From: Budorcas taxicolor
Lineage: Eukaryota > Chordata > Mammalia > Artiodactyla > Bovidae
Length of the DNA stretch: 64,000 nucleotides
Direction of reading: 5' to 3'
NCBI RefSeq assembly: GCF_023091745.1
Contig: NC_068933.1
Coordinates: forward strand, 15,690,001-15,754,000
Shown: positions 11,195 through 22,400 of the stretch, in pieces
Layout of the letters: every line of letters starts with the position of its first letter
Numbering within the stretch: position 1 is the first letter of the stretch
Translations under genes and position numbers: made by a program
The notes under the pieces: model-generated
Databases searched by the model: none
What the model saw: the letters and a program-made list of their open reading frames with translations, nothing else
Told to the model about the DNA's origin: nothing

Positions 11195-11493
11195 CATGGG
11201 ATCTGCTACTGCTGCTGCTGCTAAGTCACTTCAGTCGTGTCCGACTCTGTACGACCTCGTAGACGGCAGCCCATCAGGCTCCCCTGTCCCTGGGATTCTC
11301 CAGGCAAGAACACTGGAGTGGGTTGCCATTTCCTTCTCCAATGCATGAAAGTGAAAAGTGAAAGTGAAGTCACTCAGTCATGTCTGACTCTTAGCGACCC
11401 CATGGACTGCAGCCTACCAGGCTCCTCCATCCATGGGATTTTCCAGGCAAGAGTACTGGAGTGGGGTGCCATCGCCTTCTCCGCATGGGATCT
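11195..11493 (-). repeat. BOV-A2 dimeric SINE with target-site duplication
   Basis: Antisense dimer of two BovA units (CTCCAGGCAAGAACACTGG and CCAGGCAAGAGTACTGG) with a GCTGCTGCTGCT tail near 11205-11222. Flanked by CATGGGATCT at 11195-11204 and 11484-11493, which are included in the span. Confidence 0.92.
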
Positions 11494-11499
11494 AATTTC

Positions 11500-11702
11500 C
11501 TGAAAGTGTTAGTCACTCAGTTGGGTCCTGCTCTTTGTAGACCCCATGGACTGTAGTCCCCCAGGCTCCTCTGACCATGGGATTCCCCAGGCAAGAACAG
11601 TGGGGTGGGTTGCATGTGTTCCTCCAGGGGATCTTCCCAACCCAGACCTCCTGGGTCTCCTGCATTGAAGGTGGATGCTTTACCGCTGAGCTACTAGTGC
11701 TC
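11500..11702 (-). repeat. Bov-tA SINE
   Basis: Antisense SINE: BovA body (CTCCTCTGACCATGGGATTCC), then tRNA-like head (CTGGGTCTCCTGCATTG..CTTTACCGCTGAGC). Confidence 0.88.
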
Positions 11703-11907
11703 ATTACAACTAATCCTTTCCAGGTCTCCAAGGTAACACTGTGTAAGGGGAAATGGGCTTGCAGAAAAGCAGGGATCTACAATTGACCCCACCTGCTCCA
11801 CAACCCTGGAACAGCTGAGTTTCAATTCTCTACTTTTCCAAACATCAGTTAGTCCATCAGACTTTCCTTGTTTTCTTTTCAGATGGTGAGATTCCAGTTA
11901 GCCTGAA

Positions 11908-11920
11908 ATTAATGATTAAC
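11908..11920 (+). promoter_or_regulatory. F11: Candidate HNF1 site of the F11 promoter
   Basis: ATTAATGATTAAC matches the palindromic HNF1 consensus GTTAATNATTAAC at all but the first base. F11 is made in hepatocytes, where HNF1A drives many coagulation genes. The site is 313 bases before exon 1, but two SINE fragments account for about 228 of these, leaving about 85 bases of older sequence. The motif is seen; its use is inferred. Confidence 0.5.
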
Positions 11921-11987
11921 AGTTGCTATTTGAAAATGTGGTTAAGTGCAGCTTTGGCCAGTGGGCATCCTCATTTTGAGTTTAAGG

Positions 11988-12106
11988 AGATGGCAACCCA
12001 CCCCAATATTCTTGCCTGGAGAATCCCAGGGACGGGGGAGCCTGGTGGGCTGCCATCTATGGGGTCGCACAGAGTCAGACACGACTGAAGCTACTTAGCA
12101 ACAATG
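11988..12106 (+). repeat. BOV-A SINE fragment in F11 promoter region
   Basis: Sense half-unit from GGCAACCCACCCC to GACACGACTGAAG..TTAGCAACAA, truncated at 5'. It forms an imperfect inverted repeat with 12122-12232. Confidence 0.88.
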
Positions 12107-12121
12107 GTTAAGAAGTGAAGA

Positions 12122-12232
12122 AGTGAAAGTGAGGGCACTCAGTCGTCTTCGACTGTTTGCAACCACATGGACTGTAGTCTACTAAGCTCCTCTGTCCGTG
12201 GGATTTTCCAGGCAAGAATACTGGAGTGGGTT
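12122..12232 (-). repeat. BOV-A SINE fragment abutting F11 exon 1
   Basis: Antisense half-unit from AGTGAAAGTGAGGGCACTC to TACTGGAGTGGGTT. Its truncated 5' end stops one or two bases before the first base recognisable as F11 exon 1. Confidence 0.88.
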
Positions 12233-12233
12233 A

Positions 12234-12552
12234 AGGCACACAGGCAAATTTAAGTTCTCTAAGCTTCTCTCTGGTCACTTGTTTGGATACACAGGAAAAC
12301 GAGAGAGAAAAAAAATCAGTGTATTGAAAAAGCAAGCACCTCTACCAGAGTACATGTTTGATATGCAAAGATTTTAAGTACTTTGACAGGCATTCTGCAC
12401 AAGGAAATGATGTTACATCACACTGGGAATCAGCAAAAGTAAATATTAAAGTTAAGTGAACAGTACCTGCAAAAACTCATTGAGAAGAGGATGGCCATTT
12501 TGGAAGACAAAAAACATTCTTATTAAGAATCACAACAAACAAGGTGTTTCAG
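12234..12552 (+). other. F11: F11 exon 1 (5' UTR)
   Basis: Non-coding first exon, supported by strong similarity to the human F11 5' UTR as I recall it. It begins AGGCACACAGGCAAA, contains GTCACTTGTTTG, CAGTGTATTGA, GTAAATATTAAAGT and CCATTTTGGA in order, and ends TTTCAG|GTATGA. It splices to exon 2 at 13401, where GATG places the start codon one base in. The exact transcription start is not visible. Three short upstream ORFs lie inside (12354-12377, 12407-12442, 12491-12526). Confidence 0.85.
12491..12526 (+). promoter_or_regulatory. F11: Upstream ORF in F11 5' UTR, possibly conserved
   Basis: ATG to TAA coding an 11-residue peptide, MAILEDKKHSY, ending 27 nt before the exon 1 donor. The human F11 leader, as recalled, has an uORF in the same place with a similar C-terminus (KHPY then TAA). 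Conservation of frame and stop suggests a possible role in limiting translation of factor XI. Unproven. Confidence 0.45.
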
Positions 12553-13400
12553 GTATGATTTCAAAAATTATTATTTAAGATGTCCCTCAAACAATTATTC
12601 CTTGATGTGCCTTTTTCTGTGGAGTTAAAAAATTTTTACAATAGAGAATAAAATGTGTCTGATTTAATATTTTGGAAGTTTTTAGTTAATACCCATAAGC
12701 AATGTGGGAGGAGATTGCAGAATGGAAGAAGAGTAATAGTTTGTACTCAGTAGCAAGTATTTCAGGAATTGAAAAGATATTCAAGAGTAATATGAACACA
12801 TCAGAAGACAATCTGTCTCATAGATTTCCCTTGAGACAGGAAAACTGTCTCAAGTTTTCCATAGAGATGTCAATTCAGGGCTTTGTGGAGATAAGTATGT
12901 GCGTAGAAGACCAAGACAATCTAGGAATATATTTGCAACCTCATTTTAAAAATAGAACATTTTAGAAGTAGAAAATCAGTTATAGCTTCTTTGATAGATT
13001 TAGAAAAGAAACTTCAACAATGGAAACAAAGGAAATGAATTGGAAGAGAAGATAAATATGGAAAAATGGAGATGGAGAGAGGGTAGATGATCATGAGAAA
13101 GGTCTGATCAGTAGTGAGCTGGAGGCAAAAGAGAGGGAGGGAGGGAAGGAAAGGGGACGACCCTTCCAAGTCCTCGGTTCCTCCCAGTCGTGAAGGTGTT
13201 GACCACTGCACAAACAAGCATGTTGAACATTCTAGGATTGGGGGGAAGATAAAATTCAGCACTATGATAAGGAGCTCTGTGACTCCTATTGAATTATTTA
13301 CTCCTCTCCCTCCACATTTCTTGTAAACTCTGACATCAGTAAATTAATTAAAATTCATGTCTTATGTTGTAAGCATATGCACATTTTTCATTTTTCGTAG
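12553..13400 (+). other. F11: F11 intron 1
   Basis: 848 bases, GTATGA..TCGTAG. Holds a purine-rich run near 13115-13160 (GAGGGAGGGAGGGAAGG) but no repeat I can name. The 87-codon open frame at 12702-12965 shows no domain and is judged chance. Confidence 0.7.
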
Positions 13401-13456
13401 GATGGCTTTATTATACCAAATGGTACATTTCACTTTATTTGCCTCCGTTGCTGGTG
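13401..13456 (+). CDS. F11: F11 exon 2 (start codon, signal peptide)
   Basis: Acceptor TTTTCGTAG, one UTR base, ATG at 13402-13404, donor GGTG|GTAAGT. Encodes MALLYQMVHFTLFASVAG, a typical hydrophobic secretion signal. Cleavage is expected after Gly18, before Glu19-Cys20. The acceptor has CG just before TAG, slightly off consensus. Confidence 0.95.
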
Positions 13457-16400
13457 GTAAGTAGAGTCTTATCTTTAGTGTTGACTGGAAATAGCTTGGT
13501 TCCCCGACTTATGGATTAGAAAACAGGAGGGCATAAACCCAAAAGGGAAAATCACACATGGTCTTATTAATATTTTATTTAAGAAGGCCTAGTGGTGGGT
13601 CTAAACCTGCATGTAATTACAATCAAACTAGTAATGAGTGATAATGATATTTTGAGATATCTGAAACGGTAGTGTTTTCAGATCTGCTATTTTTATTATG
13701 CCAAAGGCACAGGTCCTGTGAACATGAATGCATTTTGCTCCTACATTAGCCATGGAAAGATATGCCATATTTTAGTTAGAAGTTAGTGAAAATGAAGTTG
13801 AAATTTCTCCTCATTTAAGTCCATGGACTACATAATCCTCTAAGCCTCTAGTGATAATTTCTACTGTTTTTTTAACCTGTATACTTTTCCACATACTTAC
13901 TGGCATGTTGGTTATTACTGAGGTAAAATTACTTATTTTTAGTTTTACTTATTTTTTTGTTGCTACAATAAGTTTGAGTTATATTTTGTTCTGCCCAAAT
14001 ATTTTTATTTTTGTTATATATATATTTAAGAAGACCAAGGGTTATATCTTAGTATTTGTCAAGGAAAATATACCAAGATTAAAAACTCCAATACGTTTAT
14101 TCAGTGATTAAAATAGTAATGACCTAAAAATCCACAATCTGGAATATTAGATGTTTCTTTCTAGAAATAGAAGAAAATTTCAATTTTATGTAATTTAGTT
14201 TTGTTTGTATTTTTAACTTATTTATGGTTTCAGTGGAAGGGGCTTCAGTAATTTTTCTAAGAGTCTAAAGTTTTTGTTATTAAAATGACCTATTTATTTG
14301 TTTGGCTTTTATTAAAATATAATTGATGTACCATACTGTATATATTTAAGGTCTACACCACAATGATTTTACTTACATACATCATGAAATGGTGGCCACA
14401 ATGTGGCCATCATCTCATATAGATACATTAAAGAAACAGAAAAAAATGTGCCCCTTATGATTCTATCTCGTAGGATTTACTCTCTTAACTTTCACATATA
14501 ACGTACAGCAGTGTTAATTACATTTATCATGTTGTACATTACATTTCTGGTACTTACTTATCTTATAACTTGAAGTTTGTACCTTTTGACTTTTTTTTTT
14601 TTTTTTGGCCATGCCATGCGGCATGCAGGGTCTTAGCTCCCCAGCCAAGAATCGAACCCAGGCCCTCTGCATTTGGAGCACGAAGTCTTAACCACTGGAC
14701 TGCCAGGGAATCCCCCTTTTGACTATCCATATCCAATACCCTTTTCCTCCAGTGACTGTCTCTGGTATACACAAATCTGATCTCTTTTTAAAAAATGTTT
14801 ATTTTTAAAATATAATTGATGTACAATACTATGTTAATTCCTAAAAACAAAGCAAGTGAACAAACATAATGAAATAGAAATAGAGGCATAGATACACAGA
14901 ACCAACAGGTGATTTCCAGAGAGGAGGTGGTAAGGTGAAGAGAGAAATAGGTGAGGGTGATTAAGAGGTCCAGACTTCCAGCTGCAAAATAAGTGATTCA
15001 TAGTAACAGACTGTGCAGTGTGGGGAATATAGGCAATAATTTTGTACTATCTTTGTATGGTGACTGATGGTAACTAGATTTGTCATGATGATAAACTGAA
15101 ATGTACAGAAATATCCAATCACTGTGTTGTGCAACAGGAACTAACATAGTGTTGTAGGTCAACTGAACTGGTCCATTTAAAAGAGTGAAGTGATATGATA
15201 CCTTATCCCCTCAAGGGCCATCAAACGCTACCCAAAGCAGTAGGTACCCAAAACTGGGTGGCTACCCGAAGGCTACACGGAGCCTTACACAAGCATGGTG
15301 TTTAGACATAGAGAAGCGATGGGGAAAGGAAAAGCAGAGACCATTCTAGACCTGGATGGGGTCCTAGAAGGTGTTTTTGCCCGAAAAGATCTGAGAAACA
15401 AATTAATTACTTGCAAAGCACCCACATCTCCAGACAATCACTCAGAAGCGCTGTTCTATTGAGACACACATGCCGTTTCATAATTTTCTTTTCTATCTGT
15501 GGCTGCTTATCCAATAAACTAAAAGTGTTGATGGCCCTGGTTTCTAAGTTCTGATATTTCCCGTTAAGTAGACCTATTTCACTTGCCTTTGTGAGATTAT
15601 TACCTGATCAGACATGTGCCCCATAAAATCCAAAATCACACACGTCATGTATTACGGCCTAGAGTGTGTGACCACGCTGTTCCAAGATGCCTGCTTTAAA
15701 GGAGGAGACATCTCTGTGGCTTTCACGCCAAACGCCAAGCACTGCCAAAGCACCTGCACCCACCATCCGAGGTGTTTGCTCTTCACTTTTATGACGGAGT
15801 CATCATCCGAAGATCCTACCAAGTGGTAAATGTTTGCTTTTCTACATAGAGGAAATAAATTGTATATGACAGACAGTTACCAACAATGAACTGTCATCTA
15901 CCATTTTATAAAACTTGACGTTAACACTGGAAAATGTATGTTCCTTCAACTGAAATACTAAATATTTACAGAAGAAAGAGCAGCATTTAGACAGGTCAGG
16001 AGGAACGGCCGTGCCCCTCAGTGTGGACTTTCCAACTCTCTGGTGGTCTCAGTATTAACAGTACTCTCTGTCTGATTTTTTTTCTGCTTTAAAGCCAGTT
16101 CATCATTTTGTTCTTTGCCTTTCAATTGATTATTGATAGTTTAAGTGAAAGTGAAGTCGCTTAGTCGTGTCCGACTCTATGCGACCCCATAGACTGTAGC
16201 CCACCAGGCTCCTCTCTGTCCATGGGATTCTCCAGGCAAAAATGCTGGAGTGGGTTGCCATTTCCTTCTCCAGATTGATACTTTATATTATTCAAATTAG
16301 TATATTTCCCTCAATGATGTTATTAGGAAAAAAAATTCACTGTTTATAAAGGTAATTTGAAAGAATAGTACAATGATTCATATCATCCCAAGTCTTTTTG

Positions 16401-19400
16401 TCATTTTGGTCTTCTCTATTATGTATATGTAGATGTCTAACCATTTGAAATAATTTGAAGCCATCATAATATTTCACCCTTAGATATTTCAGCATATATT
16501 ATCGTACACAAATGACATTAAAAATTAACAAGAATCCCTTTATATCATCTCAGTTGTCCTTCCAATGTAATTTACAGCAATTAACCAGAATGTTATCAAG
16601 ATTCACAAATTACATTTGGTGGTTTTGTGTCTATAGTCATATTCTTAAAAATCTTGGGACGTTCCACCTACCATTTTTGTTTTCATATTGAGTTTAACAT
16701 TTAATAATAAAGCTTTACAGCAGGATGACATTATCAGCATCTTTATGCACTATTGCTGCATTCAGAGTATTTACATAGTTCCCTGAACTTATAAAACTTA
16801 CTATTCTAGAATTTACGACTGACTTGGCAAAGTTTTTCTTAATAGGCAGAAAGTAAATATCTTAGGCTTTGTGGATCCAATAGCAAAATCAAGGATATTA
16901 TATAAATACTTATATAATGATTCAAAATATAATCATTGAAAACTATAGAAACCATTCTTAGCTCATGAACTATATAATGAAACAGGCAGAGAGCTGCATT
17001 TAACCTAAAGGCCATAGTTCACCCACTCCTATTTTGTGTTTGGAAGGAAAATTTCATGTCCTTTTTCCAATGTCGAGATGTTGGAATGAAAACCAAATTC
17101 ACAATCTCTTAAGAAAATATTTGTTTTGGCATGAGATAGAGGAATGTTTCCTTCTCTTTGACTCTCTGCGGGCTGACTTTTAAGATCCATTATTTTAAAA
17201 CATACGTTTTCACCCAGTAATGTTATTTCTTTAAAAAAACAGGTATACTTGCATCCTGAAAGACAGTGTTACAGGAACACTGCCAATGGTGAATATGACA
17301 GGAGCAATTTCTGGATATTCTTCCAAGCAATGCTTGCACCAAATAAGTGGTAAGATGTCTTGCTAGAATTGATATTGATTAGTTACTGTGATGTATACAG
17401 GTAGTTACACCAGCTATGGTTTTATGGCTATAAAATAAAATGCTGTGATATGGAAACAAACCCTCTCAGTGAAGCATTCTTCACACAGAGTAAAAATTAG
17501 CACACATGCGTGTCTTCCCCCACCACTCCATTATGCTGTGCTTGTACTTAATCACTCAGGTGTGTCTGACATTTTGTGGCCCCATGGACATAGCCCACCA
17601 CGCTCCTCTGTCAGTGGCATTTTCCAGGCAAGAATATTGGAGCAGGGTGCCATTTCCTACTCCACAGGATTTTTCTGACCCAGGGATAGAAGCCCTGTCT
17701 CTTGTGCCTCCTGCATTGGCAGGTGGATTCTTTACCACTAAGGCCACCTGGGAAGCCCCATCCTATTACAGGTCATTAACATTTATCTCATCGGACACAT
17801 CCAACTACATCAGGTCATCATTCATTTTTTCCCCTCTCCTTTCCAGCTTAACGTTTTATATGAAAGGCCTTATTAAATACATTAATTCAAATCAAGGAAA
17901 GCAGCTATAAAGGTTGAGATGACACTTGCCGTAACAGTGAAATAGACACTAGTAGTATAGGTTAGTTAGTGAATCAGTCCATCAGTGGAGTGAAGGAGAC
18001 AAGAGAGGCCAGCTCATAAACCTGAAGCAGAAACGTACAAGTCTCCTGTTGCTGCTGGAGAAGGCAGTGGCGCCCACGCCAGAACTCTTGCCTGGAGAAT
18101 CCCAGGGACGGAGGAGCCTGGTGGGCTGCCATCTATGGGCTCTCACAGAGTCGGACACAACTGAGTGACTTCACTTTCACGTTTCACTTTCCTGCATTGG
18201 AGAAGGAAATGGCACCCCACTCCGGTATTCTTGCCTGGAGAATCCCAGGGACGGTGGAGCCTGGTGGGCTGCCGTCTATGGGGTCGCACGGAGTCGGACA
18301 CGACTGAAGCGACTTAGCAGCAGCACCATATTGCTGCAGTGTAAGAAGGCAATGGCATCCTCTTACTGTTTCCATGGAAGAGTAGGAATTGAGCAGATTA
18401 AAATAGAATTAGAGGATTTCTGAGAAAAAGTCAGTGAAAGAGCAAGTCTGGAGGAACAGTGGCTGAGATTGAATGATCATACTTGACGCCAGAGGCTGGA
18501 AAATAACCATATATTCTGATTTTATTTCCAGCTTGCAACAAAGATGTGTATGTGGACCTAAACATGAAGGGGATGAACTATAACAGCTCTATTACCCAGA
18601 GTGCTCAGGAATGCCAACAGAGGTGTACAGACGACATGCACTGTCATTTTTTTACATTCTCCACAAGTCTCTTTCCAAGCATAAAGGATCGGTGAGTGAG
18701 CTATGGGCTGACGGAAAACAAAACGGAATTCTTTTTTTTTTTTTTTCCTATCAACTTGATGTCAAATTTTATTTTTAACCCATGCAAGACAATTCTAAAA
18801 ATACTAATACCATAGATTTTTTGGTGAAAAATGTATTTAAAGTCCAGCTTGGATGCACTTCCTTTTATAATACAGAATCTGTCTTTCAATGACACTTACC
18901 AAAAATGTTAAATCCACCTCTTAGCTAATTTATTGTTGTTACTGTTTAGTCTCTTAAGTTGTGTCCAACTCTTTTGTGACCCCATGGACTGTAGTCTGCC
19001 AGGCTCCTCTGTCCATGGGATTTCCCAGGCAAGAATACTGGAGTGGGTTGCTATTTCCTTCTCCAGGGGAATCTTCCTGACCCAGGGACTGAACCTCTGT
19101 CTGCTGCTAATTTATAGAGTGCTACATTTCTTAATTGACAGTTTTAAAACAGTTGCAATGGTCAGTCAGTTCCCTTCTCAGCCTAAAGCATGCTACAGTC
19201 TGAACTGGTAGAATCAAAAAGAAAAACCTACTCAGATATCCTCCCAAATAACAATTCCCCAACTGAGACAAAGTAACCAAAACCTATTTGAAATACTTTA
19301 AAACTTGTCCCGCTACTAGATTTTGAAATATTCCAGGGGTAAATATATTATGTAAAAATACAAAAGGATCTGATTTGCAATTGATTAACTTCTTTTCTCT

Positions 19401-22400
19401 TGAGAAATATTTTTAGGGAAAAATATCATTAACTTTTTAATTTAGAAATATTTGAGATATTTTGGATTTGTATCAGTTCAGTTCAGTTCAGTTGCTCAGT
19501 TGTGTCTGACTCTTTGCAACCCCATGAATTGCAGCACGCCAGACCTCCCTGGCCATCACCATCTCCCGGAGTTCACTCAGACTCATGTCCATCAAGTCCG
19601 TGATGCCATCCAGCCATCTCATCCTCTGTTGTCCCCTTCTCCTCCTGCCCCCAATCCCTCCCAGCATCAGAGTCTTTTCCAATGAGTCAACTCTTCGCAT
19701 GAGGTGGCCTAAGTACTGGAGTTTCAGCTTCAGCATCATTCCTTCCAAAGGAATCCCAGGGCTGATCTCCTTCAGAATGGACTGGTTGGATCTCCTGGCA
19801 GTCCAAGGGACTCTCAAGAGTCTTCTCCAACACCACAGTTCAAAAGCATCAATTCTTCGGCGCTCAGCTTTCTTCACAGTCCAACTCTCACATCCATACA
19901 TGACCACAGGAAAAACCGTAGCCTTGACTAGACGGACCTTAGTCGGCAAAGTAATGTCTCTGCTTTTCAATACGCTATCTAGGTTGGTCATAACTTTTCT
20001 TCCAAGGAGTAAGCGTCTTTTAATTTCATGGCTGCAAGTCACCATCTGCAGTGATTTTGGAGCCCCCCAAAATAAAGTCTGACCCTGTTTCCACTGTTCC
20101 CCCATCTCTTTCCCATGAAGTGATGGGACCAGATGCCATGATCTTCGTTTTCTGAATGTTGAGCTTTAAGCCAACTTCTTCACTCTCCTCTTTCACTTTC
20201 ATCAAGAGGCTTTTTAGTTCCTCTTCACTTTCTGCCATAAGGGTGGTGTCATCTGCATATCTGAGGTTATTGATATTTCTCCCAGCAATCTTGATTCCAG
20301 CTTGTGCTTCTTCCAGCCCAGCGTTTCTCATGATGTACTCTGCATAGAAGTTAAATAAGCAGGGTGACAATATACAGCCTTGACGTACTGCTTTTCCTAT
20401 TTGGAACCAGTCTGTTGTTCCATGTCCAGTTCTAACTGTTGCTTCCTGACCTGCATACAGATTTCTCAAGAGGCAGATCAGGTGGTCTGATATTCCCATC
20501 TCTTTCAGAATTTTCCAGTTTATTGTGATCCACACAGTCAAAGGCTTTAGCATAGTCAATAAAGCAGAAATAGATGTTTTTCTGGAACTCTCTTGCTTTT
20601 TCCATGATCCAGCAGATGTTAGCAATTTGATCTCTGGTTCCTCTGCCTTTTCTAAAACCAGCTTGAACATCAGGAAGTTCACAGTTCACGTATTGCTGAA
20701 GCCTGGCTTGGAGAATTTTGAGCATTACTTCACTAGCATGTGAGGTGAGTGCAATTGTGTGGTAGTTTGAGCATTCTTTGGCATTGCCTTTCTTTGGGAC
20801 TGGAATGAAAACTGACCTTTTCCAGTCCTGTGGCCACTGCTGAGTTTTCCAAATTTGCTGGCATATTGAGTGCAGCACTTTGACAGCATCATCTTTCAGG
20901 ATTTGAAACAGCTCAACTGGAATGCCACCACCTCCACTAGCTTTGTTTGTAGTGATGCTTTCTAAGGCCCACTTGACTTCACATTCCAGGATGTCTGGCT
21001 CTACGTGAGTGATCACACCATCATGACTATCTTGGTTGTAAAGATCTTTTTTGTATAGTTCTTCTGTGTATTCTTGCCAGAAATTGGATTTGTATAGGGA
21101 GGTACAATTATCTGGAGCATCCCTGGTGATTCAGGGGTAAAGAATCTGCCTGCAATGCAGGAGCCATAGGAGGTGTGAGTTCAGTCCCTGGGTTGGGAAG
21201 ATCCCCTGGAGAAGAAAGGGGCAAACCTTTCCAGTATTCTTTCCTGGGAGACTCCATGGATAGAGGAGCCTGGCAGGCTACAGTCCACAGGTTCGCAGAG
21301 AGTAGGACATGACCAAAGAGACTCAGCACATACATGTACTACACTTATCTGAAATCTAACAATGAAAGAAGAACTCAAAATGACTAGTATTTGGATTTTC
21401 ACATTCTGGTCTACACATTCACAAAAAGGAGATGAGCGGAAATAAAGCGTCAAAGATTTACTTGAAGAAAAGCAATGAATGATAACACAAGATGAAGTTC
21501 TCAAATCAATAATTAAGGTTTTGTGGTTTGTCTTTAGCTCAGCTCAAACCCACCTTTCTACATATTTTATGTGTAAGATTCAATGCAAAGTGAACAGCAA
21601 GCCAGGACATCAGGAGTTGCTAGGTATTATTGGAAAAGTTAAAATGGTAAAATTGAGATGAGCTTGAGAAGTCTTTAATTCCTACATCTCCACTCTTTAT
21701 GTCACTACCCATCTAAAGCTGTCATTTTACTGATGAAAAAATAAAACTGACAAAATTCACAGAACCACCAACTCCCAGCAGAGATGGGACTCAAGAGCAG
21801 CTGTCTAGTCTCTCAGATCAAAGTTTTCAGAGCAATTCTTTAGCTTCCATGCCCAGGCCATCTCTAAATGTGATTTTTTTTATTATCTTATAGTTTTCCT
21901 TACTTGCGTTTGGAGGGATAAAATAATTTTCCATTTTGGTCTTTATTCAGTAACACTTGTCTGTTGAAGAACACCCAAACAGGGACACCAACCGGCATAA
22001 CGAAGCTCCGTGAAGTGGTATCTGGATTTTCTTTGAAGTCCTGTGGCCTTTCTAACCTGGGTAACTCTTATTTTCTTAATGAGGTAGTTTAGCCATTCAG
22101 TGCTAATGATATGTACAATAGGCCTCACTTAGGATACCAGTTTGTGCTCCCTGATGAAATGGATCCATTGACCTTTTATTTTCCTCATGAAAAAAAATTC
22201 CTGATGTTCTATATGATAAAAATCTATATTGGAATTTAAAGCTTACAGCAATCACTTCAGTTATCCTAACTTTAAAAGTGTAAAAGATCTTGGGATAAAC
22301 AAATCTTTTAAAGTTACTAGTAAGACCTTGGTTCTTTAGAGCCGTTTTAGGTTTGCAGCAAAATTGAGAGGAAAGGATAAAAATTTCCCTTTACCTCCTG

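Noticed and set aside
12702..12965. 87-codon frame in F11 intron 1.
   Set aside because: Intronic, no similarity to F11 or any family known to me.
19488..21016. Long open frames (205, 218 and 194 codons) on the minus strand.
   Set aside because: BovB reverse transcriptase remnants in three frames, flanked by a target-site duplication; not a host gene.
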